This document shows, one piece after another, positions 8,327 through 16,238 of a stretch of DNA of 64,000 nucleotides; the first letter of the stretch is position 1, and each line of letters opens with the position of its first letter. Position numbers and translations under genes: made by a program. The DNA is taken from the NCBI GenBank assembly GCA_030649945.1, contig JAUSFE010000039.1:1-64000 (forward strand), read 5' to 3'. The notes beneath the pieces were generated by a model. It saw only the letters and a list, made by a program, of their open reading frames with translations, was not told the origin of the DNA and made no database searches. Origin of the DNA: Dehalococcoidia bacterium. Lineage in GTDB: Bacteria; Chloroflexota; Dehalococcoidia; SM23-28-2; RBG-16-64-32.

Positions 8327-9079
8327 TCAGTCCTCGTCGTCCTCGTCTTCGTCGTAGGCGGCCTGCGCCGCCTGCGCGGGCACTACGGCGTCCGTGTGCT
8401 CCTGCCGCTTGCGGCCCCGCGGCGGCAGCGCGGCGATGCGCTCCCGCAGCGCTTCGAGCTTGCCCAGCGCCGAGCCTTCGATGACCACCCCTGCCACTCC
8501 CGAATCGCGCAGCACCTGGAGCAGAGAGGCGTCGGCGTCCGCGGGAATCTCGGCCAGCAGCGGCGTCCTGCTCAGCACGGCGATGCGCCGCAGCTCCAGC
8601 AGCCGCTCCACCGTGACCGGCTCCGCGGGCGCCTGGACGAGCAGAGCGTCGAGGCCGAGGTCGCCCAGCAGGCGCAGGGTCGTGTCTTCGGCGTTTGCCG
8701 GGAGGGCGAGCACGTAGCCCATGCTCTCCTCAAGGAGCGACTCCGCCAGCGCGGATTCAGTGTCCACGACGGCGAAGTCGGCGCCCGCCTCCCTGAGCGA
8801 CGCCACGGCCTGGCGCACTGCCTTGTGCGGCCTCACCCCCAGGGCGGCGCTGTTCGCCTTCGCCGCCTGCTCCTTCAGCTTCCTGGGGTCTATGGCCTCG
8901 ATGATCACCGCGTCGGCCCCCCTGGCGGCGGCCTCTCCGGCCTTGCCCGCTTCGTCCGCGGAGAGGCGGACCAGGCTGAGCATCGTGGGGGCAGCCTTGC
9001 GGGCCGCAGCGGCCGCGAAACCCAGCGGCGCGGGCTGCGGCCGGCTGGCCCTGCGAATGCGGTCTGCGAGCTTGCTCAT
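8327..9079 (-). CDS. Hypothetical TIM-barrel-like protein with acidic tail
   Basis: The start is the ATG at 9079 (MSKLADRIRRASR), giving 250 residues; the long upstream open frame is shadow from the SDR gene. The sequence alternates predicted strands and helices with phrases such as GADAVIIEAIDPRKLKEQ, DFAVVDTESALAESLL, DALLVQAP and GVAGVVIEGSALGKLEALRERIAALP. This looks like a (beta/alpha)8 barrel with no catalytic motif that I recognise. The last residues are a DEDEDDED tail. Similar low-complexity acidic tails end another small protein at 1479-1832. No function is assigned. Confidence 0.7.
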   Translation of the reverse strand: MSKLADRIRRASRPQPAPLGFAAAAARKAAPTMLSLVRLSADEAGKAGEAAARGADAVIIEAIDPRKLKEQAAKANSAALGVRPHKAVRQAVASLREAGADFAVVDTESALAESLLEESMGYVLALPANAEDTTLRLLGDLGLDALLVQAPAEPVTVERLLELRRIAVLSRTPLLAEIPADADASLLQVLRDSGVAGVVIEGSALGKLEALRERIAALPPRGRKRQEHTDAVVPAQAAQAAYDEDEDDED

Positions 9080-9200
9080 GGGGCGCCTCTTTCCTGGGTA
9101 GCGGTGTTGGGGTCTCACCCCATTATCGCCATGGCGTACCTCAAGCGGCAAGGCGGGGCGATGGCGAGGGCGCGCCACGCATCGCCCTTGGCCCTTGCCC

Positions 9201-9303
9201 ATTGCCCCCAGCCCCTGACCCCTGACCCCCGACCCTTGACGCTGACCCCCGACCCTTGACCCCTGACCCCCGACCCTTGACCCCTGACCCTTGACCCCTG
9301 ACC
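9201..9303. repeat. Heptamer tandem array (CCCCTGA / CCCTTGA / CCCCCGA)
   Basis: About 100 bp made of 7-bp units that vary at two positions, upstream of the SDR gene. Units are contiguous with no spacers, so this is not a CRISPR array. Confidence 0.9.
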
Positions 9304-9328
9304 ATTGCGCACAAGGAGGTGCCCCGCC

Positions 9329-10078
9329 ATGAAGCTTGAAGGAAGGACCACGCTCGTCACCGGCGCCGCCTCCGGCATCGGGCGCGCCATCGCCGTGCTG
9401 TTCGGCCGGGAGGGCGCCAGCGTGATGGCGTCTGACATCAACGAAGAGGGCGCGCGCGCTGTGGCCGCGCAGATCGAGGACGCGGGCGGCGAGGCGCGCG
9501 CGATCCGCACCGACACCTCGCGCGAGGCAGACGTGCAGGCGGCGATCCAGGCGACGGTGGAGGCCTGGGGCCGACTCGACGTGATCGTGAACAACGCGGG
9601 CATCGGCGGGCCCCAGTACTCTTGGGACCAGATCGTCGCCGTCAACCAGTCGGGGGTGTTCTACGGCTGTCTGCATGCGCTGGCGCAGATGCAGCGGCAG
9701 GGCGGCGGCGCCATCGTCAACATGGCCTCCATGGCCGGCCTGGTCGGCGCCACCGCGCCGGGCTTCCCGGGCGGCTTTGGCTATCCCTACATCGCCGCCA
9801 AGCACGCCGTGGTGGGCCTGACCAGGCAGTTCGGGCTGGACGGCGCACCCCACCGCGTGCGCGTGAACGCGATCTGCCCCGGGTGGATAGACACGCCGCT
9901 GATCGGTCCCCTGAAGGATGCGCAGCCGCTGCTGGACTGGGCGGTCCAGAACACGCCGCTGGGCCGGCTGGGGCAGCCGGAAGAGATTGCCCGGGCGGCG
10001 CTGTTCCTGGCGAGCGATGACTCCTCCTTCATGACGGGCGCCTATCTGGTCGTGGACGGCGGCTGGACAGCGCGCTAG
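9329..10078 (+). CDS. SDR family NAD(P)-dependent oxidoreductase
   Basis: The start is the ATG at 9329, preceded by AGGAGGTG with a 7-nt spacer, giving 249 residues. It has the classical short-chain dehydrogenase signature: a TGAASGIGRA nucleotide loop, an acidic residue after the second strand (SDINEEG) that favours NAD, VNNAGIGG, a MASMAG serine segment, and the YPYIAAKHA YxxxK pair. The C-terminal GAYLVVDGGWTAR is typical. The substrate cannot be told from sequence. The gene stands alone downstream of a heptamer array, and its TAG stop coincides with the left end of repeat element A1. Confidence 0.93.
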   Translation: MKLEGRTTLVTGAASGIGRAIAVLFGREGASVMASDINEEGARAVAAQIEDAGGEARAIRTDTSREADVQAAIQATVEAWGRLDVIVNNAGIGGPQYSWDQIVAVNQSGVFYGCLHALAQMQRQGGGAIVNMASMAGLVGATAPGFPGGFGYPYIAAKHAVVGLTRQFGLDGAPHRVRVNAICPGWIDTPLIGPLKDAQPLLDWAVQNTPLGRLGQPEEIARAALFLASDDSSFMTGAYLVVDGGWTAR

Positions 10079-10343
10079 TTGTAGTTCCCGCGGACGTTGT
10101 TTACGGTCAACGAAGGCAGCGAGGGCAGTCGCTTGTATCGCGGCGTGGTCGCTCCGCTCGCCCTACGAGTGCCTCAGGGCGAGCGGGAAGGGGGTTGGCC
10201 CGAATCCACAGCCAGCCTAAGGGCCCCGACCCGCTCATGGTGAGGTACTCGTACCATGAGCGGCTGCCGAACACTCCCCGCCTGAGGCGGGCGGCCTCTT
10301 CAGGGCGGTTCCCTGTAAACAACGTCCGTGGGAACTACAGCTA
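10076..10343. mobile_element. MITE-like element A1, TA-flanked, inserted at a stop codon
   Basis: The element is 268 bp with TA at both ends. Left end after TA is GTTGTAGTTCCCGCGGACG; right end read inward is GCTGTAGTTCCCACGGACG. The match continues through TTGTTTAC, giving an inverted repeat of about 27 bp with two mismatches. Outside bases are C and G, so the empty site would be CTAG. It contains two strong internal hairpins: an 11-bp stem at 10154-10186 and a 9-bp stem at 10233-10261. The first TA plus G is the stop codon of the SDR gene. Confidence 0.8.
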
Positions 10344-10461
10344 GGCCGCCGTTGGGCGGGACAAACCCAGCAGCCTGTTATCGGGAGCGCTGATGGCGGG
10401 TCAGGCTTCAGCCTGAGCCCTCCAGACGCCGGCCGCCGGCGCGACGTCATCCCCCGTGCCG

Positions 10462-11835
10462 CTAGCGCGCCGCCGGCGCCTCCCGCAGGCCCCGCGCCGT
10501 CTTCCCGGCCGTGGACTCGATGATGCGCACGGCGGCGCGGGTGACCGGGACCAGGCTGGGGCGGTGGATCTTGTCCAGGGTATCCATGGAATCGAAGAGG
10601 TAGAACGGCGCCGTCAGGAAGTTGACGATGGGCACGCCCGCCAGGTGGAAGTCGCCGCCGTCCGTCGTCGGGCGCGGGCCGAAGGCGGTGGGTGGGAGCA
10701 CCAGCGACCGCCGGATGTCCTCACCTTCGATCGCCGCTCGCACCGCGGTCTCCAGCTCCGGAATGCGGCTGGTGAACCACCAGCGTGCCTCCGGGTGGCC
10801 GCTGGGCTGCAGGCGCCCGTCCGCCTCCACGTATTCGGCTGCCGCGTGTTCCAGGTGCACCTCCAGCACGGTGCGCTCCAGCTCCGGCCGGTGCCCGGCG
10901 ATGAAGGCGCGCGCCCCGGCGCCGCCGGCCATGTGACCGCAGTTCAGCAGGAAGACCAGCCGGTGCGGACGCCGCTCCCGGGGCAGCCGCGACCAGTACT
11001 CCGCTTGCGCCAGCACCAGGGAGATGCCGGAACCGTCCTCTACGGCAGAGGACCACGGCCCGTCATGGTGCGAGCCGATAATCACCAGCTCTTCGTCCGC
11101 CCCCGGCAGCTCGCCCACGACGTTGTGCGTGACGGCGGTGCGCCGGTCGCTGTCCACGCTGAGCCGCGCCCGTGCCGGCCCGGCGGCGAGCAGTTCCCGC
11201 AGCCGCGCGGCCCCGCTGCCGCTGATCCAGACGCCGGGAATGGGGCGGGCCACGGCGTCGTACGGCACGTAGTAATCGTGCGAGTCGCCGGGGTAACCGG
11301 CGAGGGCGCCCACGAAGGCGGCGGCGCCGGCGGCGATCGCCGGCTCCATCACCAGCTGGACCTCGCGGCCGAAGGGCAGCACCTGAGTGGACTCGGCGAA
11401 AGTGGCGCCGGGGTCGTAGCACCACGTGGCCAGGCCCGCCAGCGTGGCGTGACGCGAGCGCATCAGCGGCACGTCATAGAGGGCGATGGCGCCCTTCACC
11501 CCTTCCGGCGACTGTGGATCGAACGGGACGAGGGCGGCCTCGACGGCCTGCGCCGGTGCGGAATGTGGCAGCGGGAAGCAGGGCAGCTCCAGCATCTGGA
11601 CGGCGCCGCGGCCGTCCGCCCAGACGCTAAGGGAGCGCCGGCGCGGTTCCCAGTAGGGCAGCTCTACCGGCTCCAGGCGCACGTTCTGCAGGCCCAGGTC
11701 ACGGAAGCGCTGCAGGCAGAACTGCTCGGCCCAGCGGTCCGCCGGGTAACCGGGGCGCCGTACGCCCTGCCGGAAGATCTCCTGGATCCAGCCGTAGATG
11801 CGTTCCTCGGTGGGGATTAGCTCGTCGTCGGGCAT
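10462..11835 (-). CDS. M28-family peptidase-like protein
   Basis: The start is the ATG at 11835, preceded by AGGAGG, giving 457 residues. A PA-like insert occupies roughly 110-210, followed by an M28 zinc aminopeptidase-like domain. Visible ligands are His and Asp in IIGSHHDGPWSSAVEDGSG and a late DGGDFHLAG segment. The Glu-Glu pair that normally follows the third strand (catalytic base and ligand) is not visible: the equivalent stretch is LLNCGHMAGGAGARAF. The protein may be an atypical hydrolase of this fold or a non-peptidase relative. There is no signal peptide. It is monocistronic on the minus strand. Confidence 0.75.
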   Translation of the reverse strand: MPDDELIPTEERIYGWIQEIFRQGVRRPGYPADRWAEQFCLQRFRDLGLQNVRLEPVELPYWEPRRRSLSVWADGRGAVQMLELPCFPLPHSAPAQAVEAALVPFDPQSPEGVKGAIALYDVPLMRSRHATLAGLATWCYDPGATFAESTQVLPFGREVQLVMEPAIAAGAAAFVGALAGYPGDSHDYYVPYDAVARPIPGVWISGSGAARLRELLAAGPARARLSVDSDRRTAVTHNVVGELPGADEELVIIGSHHDGPWSSAVEDGSGISLVLAQAEYWSRLPRERRPHRLVFLLNCGHMAGGAGARAFIAGHRPELERTVLEVHLEHAAAEYVEADGRLQPSGHPEARWWFTSRIPELETAVRAAIEGEDIRRSLVLPPTAFGPRPTTDGGDFHLAGVPIVNFLTAPFYLFDSMDTLDKIHRPSLVPVTRAAVRIIESTAGKTARGLREAPAAR

Positions 11836-11912
11836 GGCGCCTCCTGGTGGGGTAGTCGGCTCAAGGGTACTCGCGTGCGGCGCGGCGGACAACAGCCCGA
11901 TCTGCCTCATAA

Positions 11913-11960
11913 GTTCGGTTACCGAACGAAAAGCGTTGCCTCAAAAGTAGGGTTACCGAA
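11913..11960. promoter_or_regulatory. Palindrome GTTCGGTTACCGAAC plus a second half-match
   Basis: A perfect 7-bp-arm palindrome (11913-11927) is followed 24 bp later by GGTTACCGAA (11951-11960). The pair lies in the 270-bp divergent gap between the M28 gene and the lipoprotein gene at 12107. It could be an operator for either gene. Confidence 0.35.
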
Positions 11961-12106
11961 AGGGGGCGACGTGACGCGGCTGACTTTGTACGAGGGCCAC
12001 AGATTCACTCAGAGATGGAGGTCCGGCAGGGGCAGGCACTTTTGCTGGGAGGCAAAAGAGGCCATGATGGGGGGGGAACTCGTGGATCAGATCGGAGGTG
12101 CGTGAG

Positions 12107-12718
12107 ATGGACAACAGCCGGAAACTCAGGCGCAGGTGGGTGATAATGTCCGCGGCCGTTGTGACGGTTCTCGTCATGCTCGCGCTGGCGGCGGCGTGCG
12201 GTGGCGATGACGAAGAGGCCGAGACGGGCGGCGATGGCCCGGAGCCAACGACAACCAGAGAGGCCGGACCGACGGGCGCGGAAAGGACTGCGGCGGCGAC
12301 GGCGGAGCCGCCCGGCAACGGCGGCTCGGCGGCCGCGATCGATGCCTGCGCGCTGATCACCCGGGAGGAGGTTGAGGCGGCAGTGGGCAAGAGTGTGGGC
12401 GATGGTGAGAGTCAAAACACCCCGCCGGTGTTCGGTTGTACGTACCGGTCGGCAGACTTCGATCTGGTCCACGTGGCCGTGGTCGTGTGGGACAGCGCCG
12501 AGCAGGCAGGGGATGTCTTTCAGCTAGCCATCGATAACAACGATTATCCCGAGATCGAAGGCATTGGTGACCGCGCGTACGACGCGCGGCCGCTCTTCGG
12601 TATCACCGTGCTGAACGGGAAGTATGAAGTCAGCGTAGACGTGATTTCGGGGGGTGACGAGGATGAATTCGAACTTGCCAAGGACCTGGTGAAAAAGGCT
12701 GTGGACAGGCTGCCGTAG
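12107..12718 (+). CDS. Lipoprotein with DUF3558-like domain
   Basis: The start is the ATG at 12107, with GGAGG 8 nt upstream, giving 203 residues. The N-terminus is a signal peptide (RRRWVIMSAAVVTVLVMLALAAAC) with a lipobox-like LAAAC followed by GGDDE. A Thr/Glu/Gly-rich linker reaches about residue 75. The globular domain begins IDACALITREEVEAAVGKSVGD and contains one more Cys in FGCTYRS, a pattern seen in DUF3558 and similar small actinobacterial and chloroflexal surface lipoproteins. It should be attached to the outer face of the membrane. Its partner and role are unknown. Confidence 0.8.
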   Translation: MDNSRKLRRRWVIMSAAVVTVLVMLALAAACGGDDEEAETGGDGPEPTTTREAGPTGAERTAAATAEPPGNGGSAAAIDACALITREEVEAAVGKSVGDGESQNTPPVFGCTYRSADFDLVHVAVVVWDSAEQAGDVFQLAIDNNDYPEIEGIGDRAYDARPLFGITVLNGKYEVSVDVISGGDEDEFELAKDLVKKAVDRLP

Positions 12719-13345
12719 GGCAGGGCGTGTGGTTCGACCCGCGTGAGGCGGGCATGAGCCGCGACCCTACGGACGGCTGGCCCAGCTCCAGCGGGAGGTT
12801 CCCCCAGCCGTCCACGGCACCCCGCCGGCCGGGTGGGATGGCGGTGGTGGAGTCCATCTGGACGACGACCGCGAGCAGGATGATGGCCTGGGCCGTGGTG
12901 TCCTGGCAGACCTCCACGCCGCCGGCCAGCGGCAACTCCGCCGTCGCTTTCGCCCGTCTACCACTACATGGGCACTTTCTCCGCCAGCAGGTTCTTGAGG
13001 GCGACGCTGATCACGGCCGTCCCCCCCGGCGGGTGTTGGACTCGATCTGGTCCAGCACGGCGAGGACGTAGCGCAGGGCCTTCCCGGCCGCAAGCGAGGC
13101 TGGAGTGGGCGTCTGCGGCAGCGGCGGCGCGCAAATGAACACGGCCGCCGCGACAGCGGTCAGTAATGGCGGGGCTCGCGATGCCCCGTGAGGCCGCGGA
13201 CAAGCCCGTCCGCATAAGGCACCCCCTGTGGATGCCCATTTAAATCTCGCCCGTACCAGCTTGTCAAGGAGCGAGCGGCCAGGCTGTGCATGATGGACCC
13301 CGGTGCGCGACCCGCCAATCTGGGGGAGACGCCCGGGTCCCGCGC
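12719..13345. other. 627-bp stretch with no convincing intact gene
   Basis: All six frames are broken here. On the minus strand, adjacent frames hold a signal-like LLTAVAAAVFICAPPLP, then ALRYVLAVLDQIESNTRRGG, then in another frame TAVISVALKNLLAEKVPM. These could be pieces of one frameshifted small secreted protein. The evidence is weak and no homology was recognised. Confidence 0.35.
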
Positions 13346-14116
13346 TCAGGCGGGCAGCGAGCCCAGGAAGCTCAGGAGGACGCGGTTGAACGCCTCGGGC
13401 TGGTCCAGGTTGGCGGCGTGCCCGGCGTCCGGGATGACCTCCAGCCGGGCGCCCGCGATCTTCGCCGCCATGTAATCGCTGGCGCCGCGGAACGGCTCGT
13501 CCTTCTCGCCGACGATGATCAGCGTCGGCGCCTTCACGTCCGGCAGCGAGTCGATCACGCGGGCGTCGAACTGGGCCAGCATGCCGCGGGCGGCGTGGGC
13601 CAGCCCCTGGGCCGAGCGGTGGTAGCGCCCCGTGGCCCGCACCTCCGTGCCGCCGCCGAGCGCCGCCAGGCCCCGCTCTTCCAGGTCGCGCGCGCGCCTC
13701 TCGGCGGCCCGGTTCCAGCCTGCGCGCGCCTCCGGGTTGCGGTAGCCCGGCCCGGTATCGCACAGCACAAGGGCGCGCACGCGCTGCGGGTGCGCCCGGT
13801 AGAACGCCAGCGACATGAAGCCGCCGAGCGACAGGCCGCCGACGACGGCCCGGTCCACCGTCAGCAGGTCTAGCAGGCCGAGCATGTCGGCGATCGTTAG
13901 CGCCTCGGAGTACTGGCCCGGGTCGTCAGGGCTGTCCGTCTGGCCGTGGCCCCGCATGTCCCAGGTGATGATCCGGTAGCCCGCCTCCGCCAGCGCCTTC
14001 TGCTGTGGACGCCACATGCGGCCCGTGGCGGAATAGCCATGGCTGAGGAAGACGGCCGGGCCGTCGCCCGCCGCCTCGTAGTTGATGGTGATCCCGTTGA
14101 CGCTCGCCTCGGCCAT
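13346..14116 (-). CDS. Alpha/beta hydrolase
   Basis: The 256-residue protein is a cytoplasmic alpha/beta hydrolase. The oxyanion segment is FLSHGYSATG, the GDMRGHG-like element is TWDMRGHGQT, and the nucleophile Ser96 sits in GGLSLGG. The acid is in GEKDEPF and the catalytic His in DAGHAANLDQP. It resembles 3-oxoadipate enol-lactonase and related small esterases, but specificity cannot be told. It is monocistronic. Upstream lies the gap that contains repeat element B2. Confidence 0.9.
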   Translation of the reverse strand: MAEASVNGITINYEAAGDGPAVFLSHGYSATGRMWRPQQKALAEAGYRIITWDMRGHGQTDSPDDPGQYSEALTIADMLGLLDLLTVDRAVVGGLSLGGFMSLAFYRAHPQRVRALVLCDTGPGYRNPEARAGWNRAAERRARDLEERGLAALGGGTEVRATGRYHRSAQGLAHAARGMLAQFDARVIDSLPDVKAPTLIIVGEKDEPFRGASDYMAAKIAGARLEVIPDAGHAANLDQPEAFNRVLLSFLGSLPA

Positions 14117-14242
14117 CGCGCCACATCTTCCGCGAAGGCCGGTGCCGGCGTCAAGAAGCCGCCCGCAGCCTGTCTTTGGCCTGAGACTTTGTCACCAGCT
14201 AACTGGTCAGTGATTCTGACGCGGTTTTCTGCAACGGGGTGC

Positions 14243-14565
14243 TAGTGTGGTGTCGTCAAAACACCTTGACTGTATCCCGTGGTACGTTGAGCGCGGCCCC
14301 GTCCCGTCCTGTCATCCCGAGCGCGACGACATGTGCCACGTGGCTCTGCGCAGCTTCGCGAGGGATCTGGGGTGGGGCAGCGTGTAGGGGCGCAGCACAC
14401 GCGGCAGCGGTCGGATATCACGCCCTCATCAGGTCAAGACGGTGCGGCTCAGACGGCGGGCCTGGCGGGTGCTGCGCCCTACGATGGCGCGCCTGAACCC
14501 CTCGTGTACGGTCTCTCACTTCCAGGGTGCGCCGTGGTAAAGGTGTTCTTGAGACACTACATCTA
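14243..14565. mobile_element. MITE-like element B2, TA-flanked, ending on the nosY stop codon
   Basis: This is a 323-bp relative of B1. The left end after TA is GTGTGGTGTCGTCAAAACACC; the right end read inward is GATGTAGTGTCTCAAGAACA, and both continue into CACCTT. Outside bases C and G again imply a CTAG target. The minus-strand reading of the right border gives TAG, which is the nosY stop. Compared with B1 it carries an extra block flanked by GTAGGGGCGCAGCAC (14384-14398) and its inverted copy (14469-14482). Confidence 0.72.
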
Positions 14566-15387
14566 GTCGTCACGCGAGTGGAACAGCCAGATGCCGGCGG
14601 CCAGCGGGACCGCCACCCAGGCGGCCAATGCGGCCGACAGGATGGCCGTGGCCCCCGTGGTGCCCAGCGTCTCGAGAACGTACGACCCGAACGGCCCCAG
14701 CACCTGCAGATCGGGCTCCAGGTGGATGATGGCCAGGATACGCACGATCTCTACAGGGTTCAGCATTACCGCGGCCAGCAGCCCCGCGCCGCCGAGCGAC
14801 GTGCTGGAGACCATGCCGATCAGCACCAGGTCGAAGAACAGGACCGCAAAGAACCACACCAGCATGGCGATGCCCAACGCCTGGACGCGGTTCGCCGACA
14901 CCACCGACGCGACGACGCCCAGGCCCGTCATCACCGCCACAAGCGCGATCACCAGGACCAGCAGCAGGACGTACGTGGTGACGTCCAGCGAATGCGCGAA
15001 GCTCGCGATGGCGAGCCCGGCCAGGCCAAACCCCGCGATGGTAGCCACGCTTATCGCGGTCACGAGCCCGGCGTACTTACCAACGAGCAGCTCCCAGCGG
15101 TTCAGCGGTTGCGACAGCAGATAGGTCAGGTTGCCGCGGTCGCGCTCTCCCGCGACGCTCCCGGCGCCCAGCGAGAGCGCGATCAGCGGCGCCAGCATCA
15201 GGCAGAGGTTCAGGATGCTCGCCGTCGTCCGGCTGAAGTTCTCGAAACCAACACTGCCGAGGTTGCGCTGGCCGAGATACGAGAGGCCCAGCGCAAGCAA
15301 GGCGAACGCCGCGCCGTAGAGGACCAGCCAACGGCTGCTGACGGCGTCTCTCACTTCCTTCTTCATGATCGCTGCCACGGCGTTCAT
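14563..15387 (-). CDS. nosY: ABC-2 type permease of the nos cluster
   Basis: The 274-residue protein has about six hydrophobic segments and the ABC-2 permease pattern, opening MNAVAAIMKKEVRDAVSSRWLVLYG. It overlaps the upstream ATPase gene by ATGA, so the two are translationally coupled. In other organisms NosF and NosY form an exporter that supports NosD in maturing the CuZ cluster of nitrous oxide reductase. Assignment as NosY rests on position and topology. Its TAG stop is formed by the border of repeat element B2. Confidence 0.85.
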   Translation of the reverse strand: MNAVAAIMKKEVRDAVSSRWLVLYGAAFALLALGLSYLGQRNLGSVGFENFSRTTASILNLCLMLAPLIALSLGAGSVAGERDRGNLTYLLSQPLNRWELLVGKYAGLVTAISVATIAGFGLAGLAIASFAHSLDVTTYVLLLVLVIALVAVMTGLGVVASVVSANRVQALGIAMLVWFFAVLFFDLVLIGMVSSTSLGGAGLLAAVMLNPVEIVRILAIIHLEPDLQVLGPFGSYVLETLGTTGATAILSAALAAWVAVPLAAGIWLFHSRDD

Positions 15388-16232
15388 TTCGGCTCCTCCT
15401 CTTCCTGGGAGCCGGCCGCCAGGGCGGCCGCCAGCATATCTTCGAAATGAGTCTTGACCGGAGTTACACGTTCAGCCCCAATGCCGATGCCCTTGAGAGC
15501 GTCAAGCAACACATCGGGCTCAGTGCCGTTGACGTTCACCGTGTACCAGCGCCCTGGCTGCTTGGCTCGCCGGAGCTCCTCCATCGTCGCGTCCAGCGCG
15601 AGCCTCCCTTGCTGGAGCACAATCACTCTGTCGGCAATCTCGCCAAGCCTGTCCACGAAGTGCGTGGAGAGGATGACAGTTCGACCCTCATTCCGTAGCT
15701 CGACGATGAGGTCGAGGAACTCGCGCCGGTTTTCTGCGTCGAGATTCGCTGTGGGTTCGTCTAGCAGGAGGAGCGGCGGGTCAGACAGGAGCGCAGCCGC
15801 CAGCGCGAGACGCTGCCTCATGCCGCCGGAGAGACGGCCGGCCTCCACGCCGCGCTGCTCGGTCAGGTGAACTTGCTGCAGCAATTCGCCGGCCCGCACC
15901 GGGTCGCTGCCTTTTACGTCCGCCAGGAACTGAAGCACTTCCTCGCACGTATCGCCGGAATCGAAGGCTGGAGTCTGCGGCAGGTATCCGATTTGGCGGC
16001 GCACTTCCTTTCCGCGTTTCGCGGCCGACACGCCGTTGACTTCAACACTCCCATCGAAGCCCGTCACGCCCAGCAGGCACTTGAAGGTGGTCGTCTTGCC
16101 GGCGCCGTTGGGCCCCAGCAACGCCACGATCTCGCCCGCGCCCAGCGTGAATGTGAGACCATCCAGCGCCCTCACTTTGCCGTATCTCTTGGTCAGGCCT
16201 TTGACGCTGACCATCACGGTCTTATCGCTCAT
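15384..16232 (-). CDS. nosF: ABC transporter ATP-binding protein of the nos cluster
   Basis: The 282-residue ATPase has a Walker A GPNGAGKTT at about 39-47, a Q-loop in GYLPQTPAF, the LSGGMRQRLALA signature, and Walker B LLLLDEPTANLD. About 65 residues follow the ATPase core, as in other NosF proteins. It begins 6 nt after nosD ends and overlaps nosY by 4 bp. The energy-coupling role in delivering a sulfur species or copper to NosD/NosZ is inferred from characterised nos systems. Confidence 0.92.
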   Translation of the reverse strand: MSDKTVMVSVKGLTKRYGKVRALDGLTFTLGAGEIVALLGPNGAGKTTTFKCLLGVTGFDGSVEVNGVSAAKRGKEVRRQIGYLPQTPAFDSGDTCEEVLQFLADVKGSDPVRAGELLQQVHLTEQRGVEAGRLSGGMRQRLALAAALLSDPPLLLLDEPTANLDAENRREFLDLIVELRNEGRTVILSTHFVDRLGEIADRVIVLQQGRLALDATMEELRRAKQPGRWYTVNVNGTEPDVLLDALKGIGIGAERVTPVKTHFEDMLAAALAAGSQEEEEPK

Positions 16233-16238
16233 CGGGTC

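Noticed and set aside
8327-9853. 508-codon version of the hypothetical protein at 8327-9079
   Set aside because: The first half is antisense to the SDR gene and crosses a heptamer array; the ATG at 9079 fits better.
10456-11820. 454-codon open frame on the plus strand opposite the M28-like gene
   Set aside because: It is an antisense shadow caused by high GC at codon position three; the minus-strand protein has family motifs and a ribosome binding site.
13011-13763. 250-codon minus-strand frame overlapping the alpha/beta hydrolase
   Set aside because: It is Arg/Gly/Pro-rich shadow coding in the hydrolase region; only its last 50 residues are mentioned as a possible decayed gene.
14563-16232. 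Assigning the nosF/nosY pair to a generic multidrug exporter
   Set aside because: The tight spacing after nosD and the nosZ context make the nos-specific roles far more likely.
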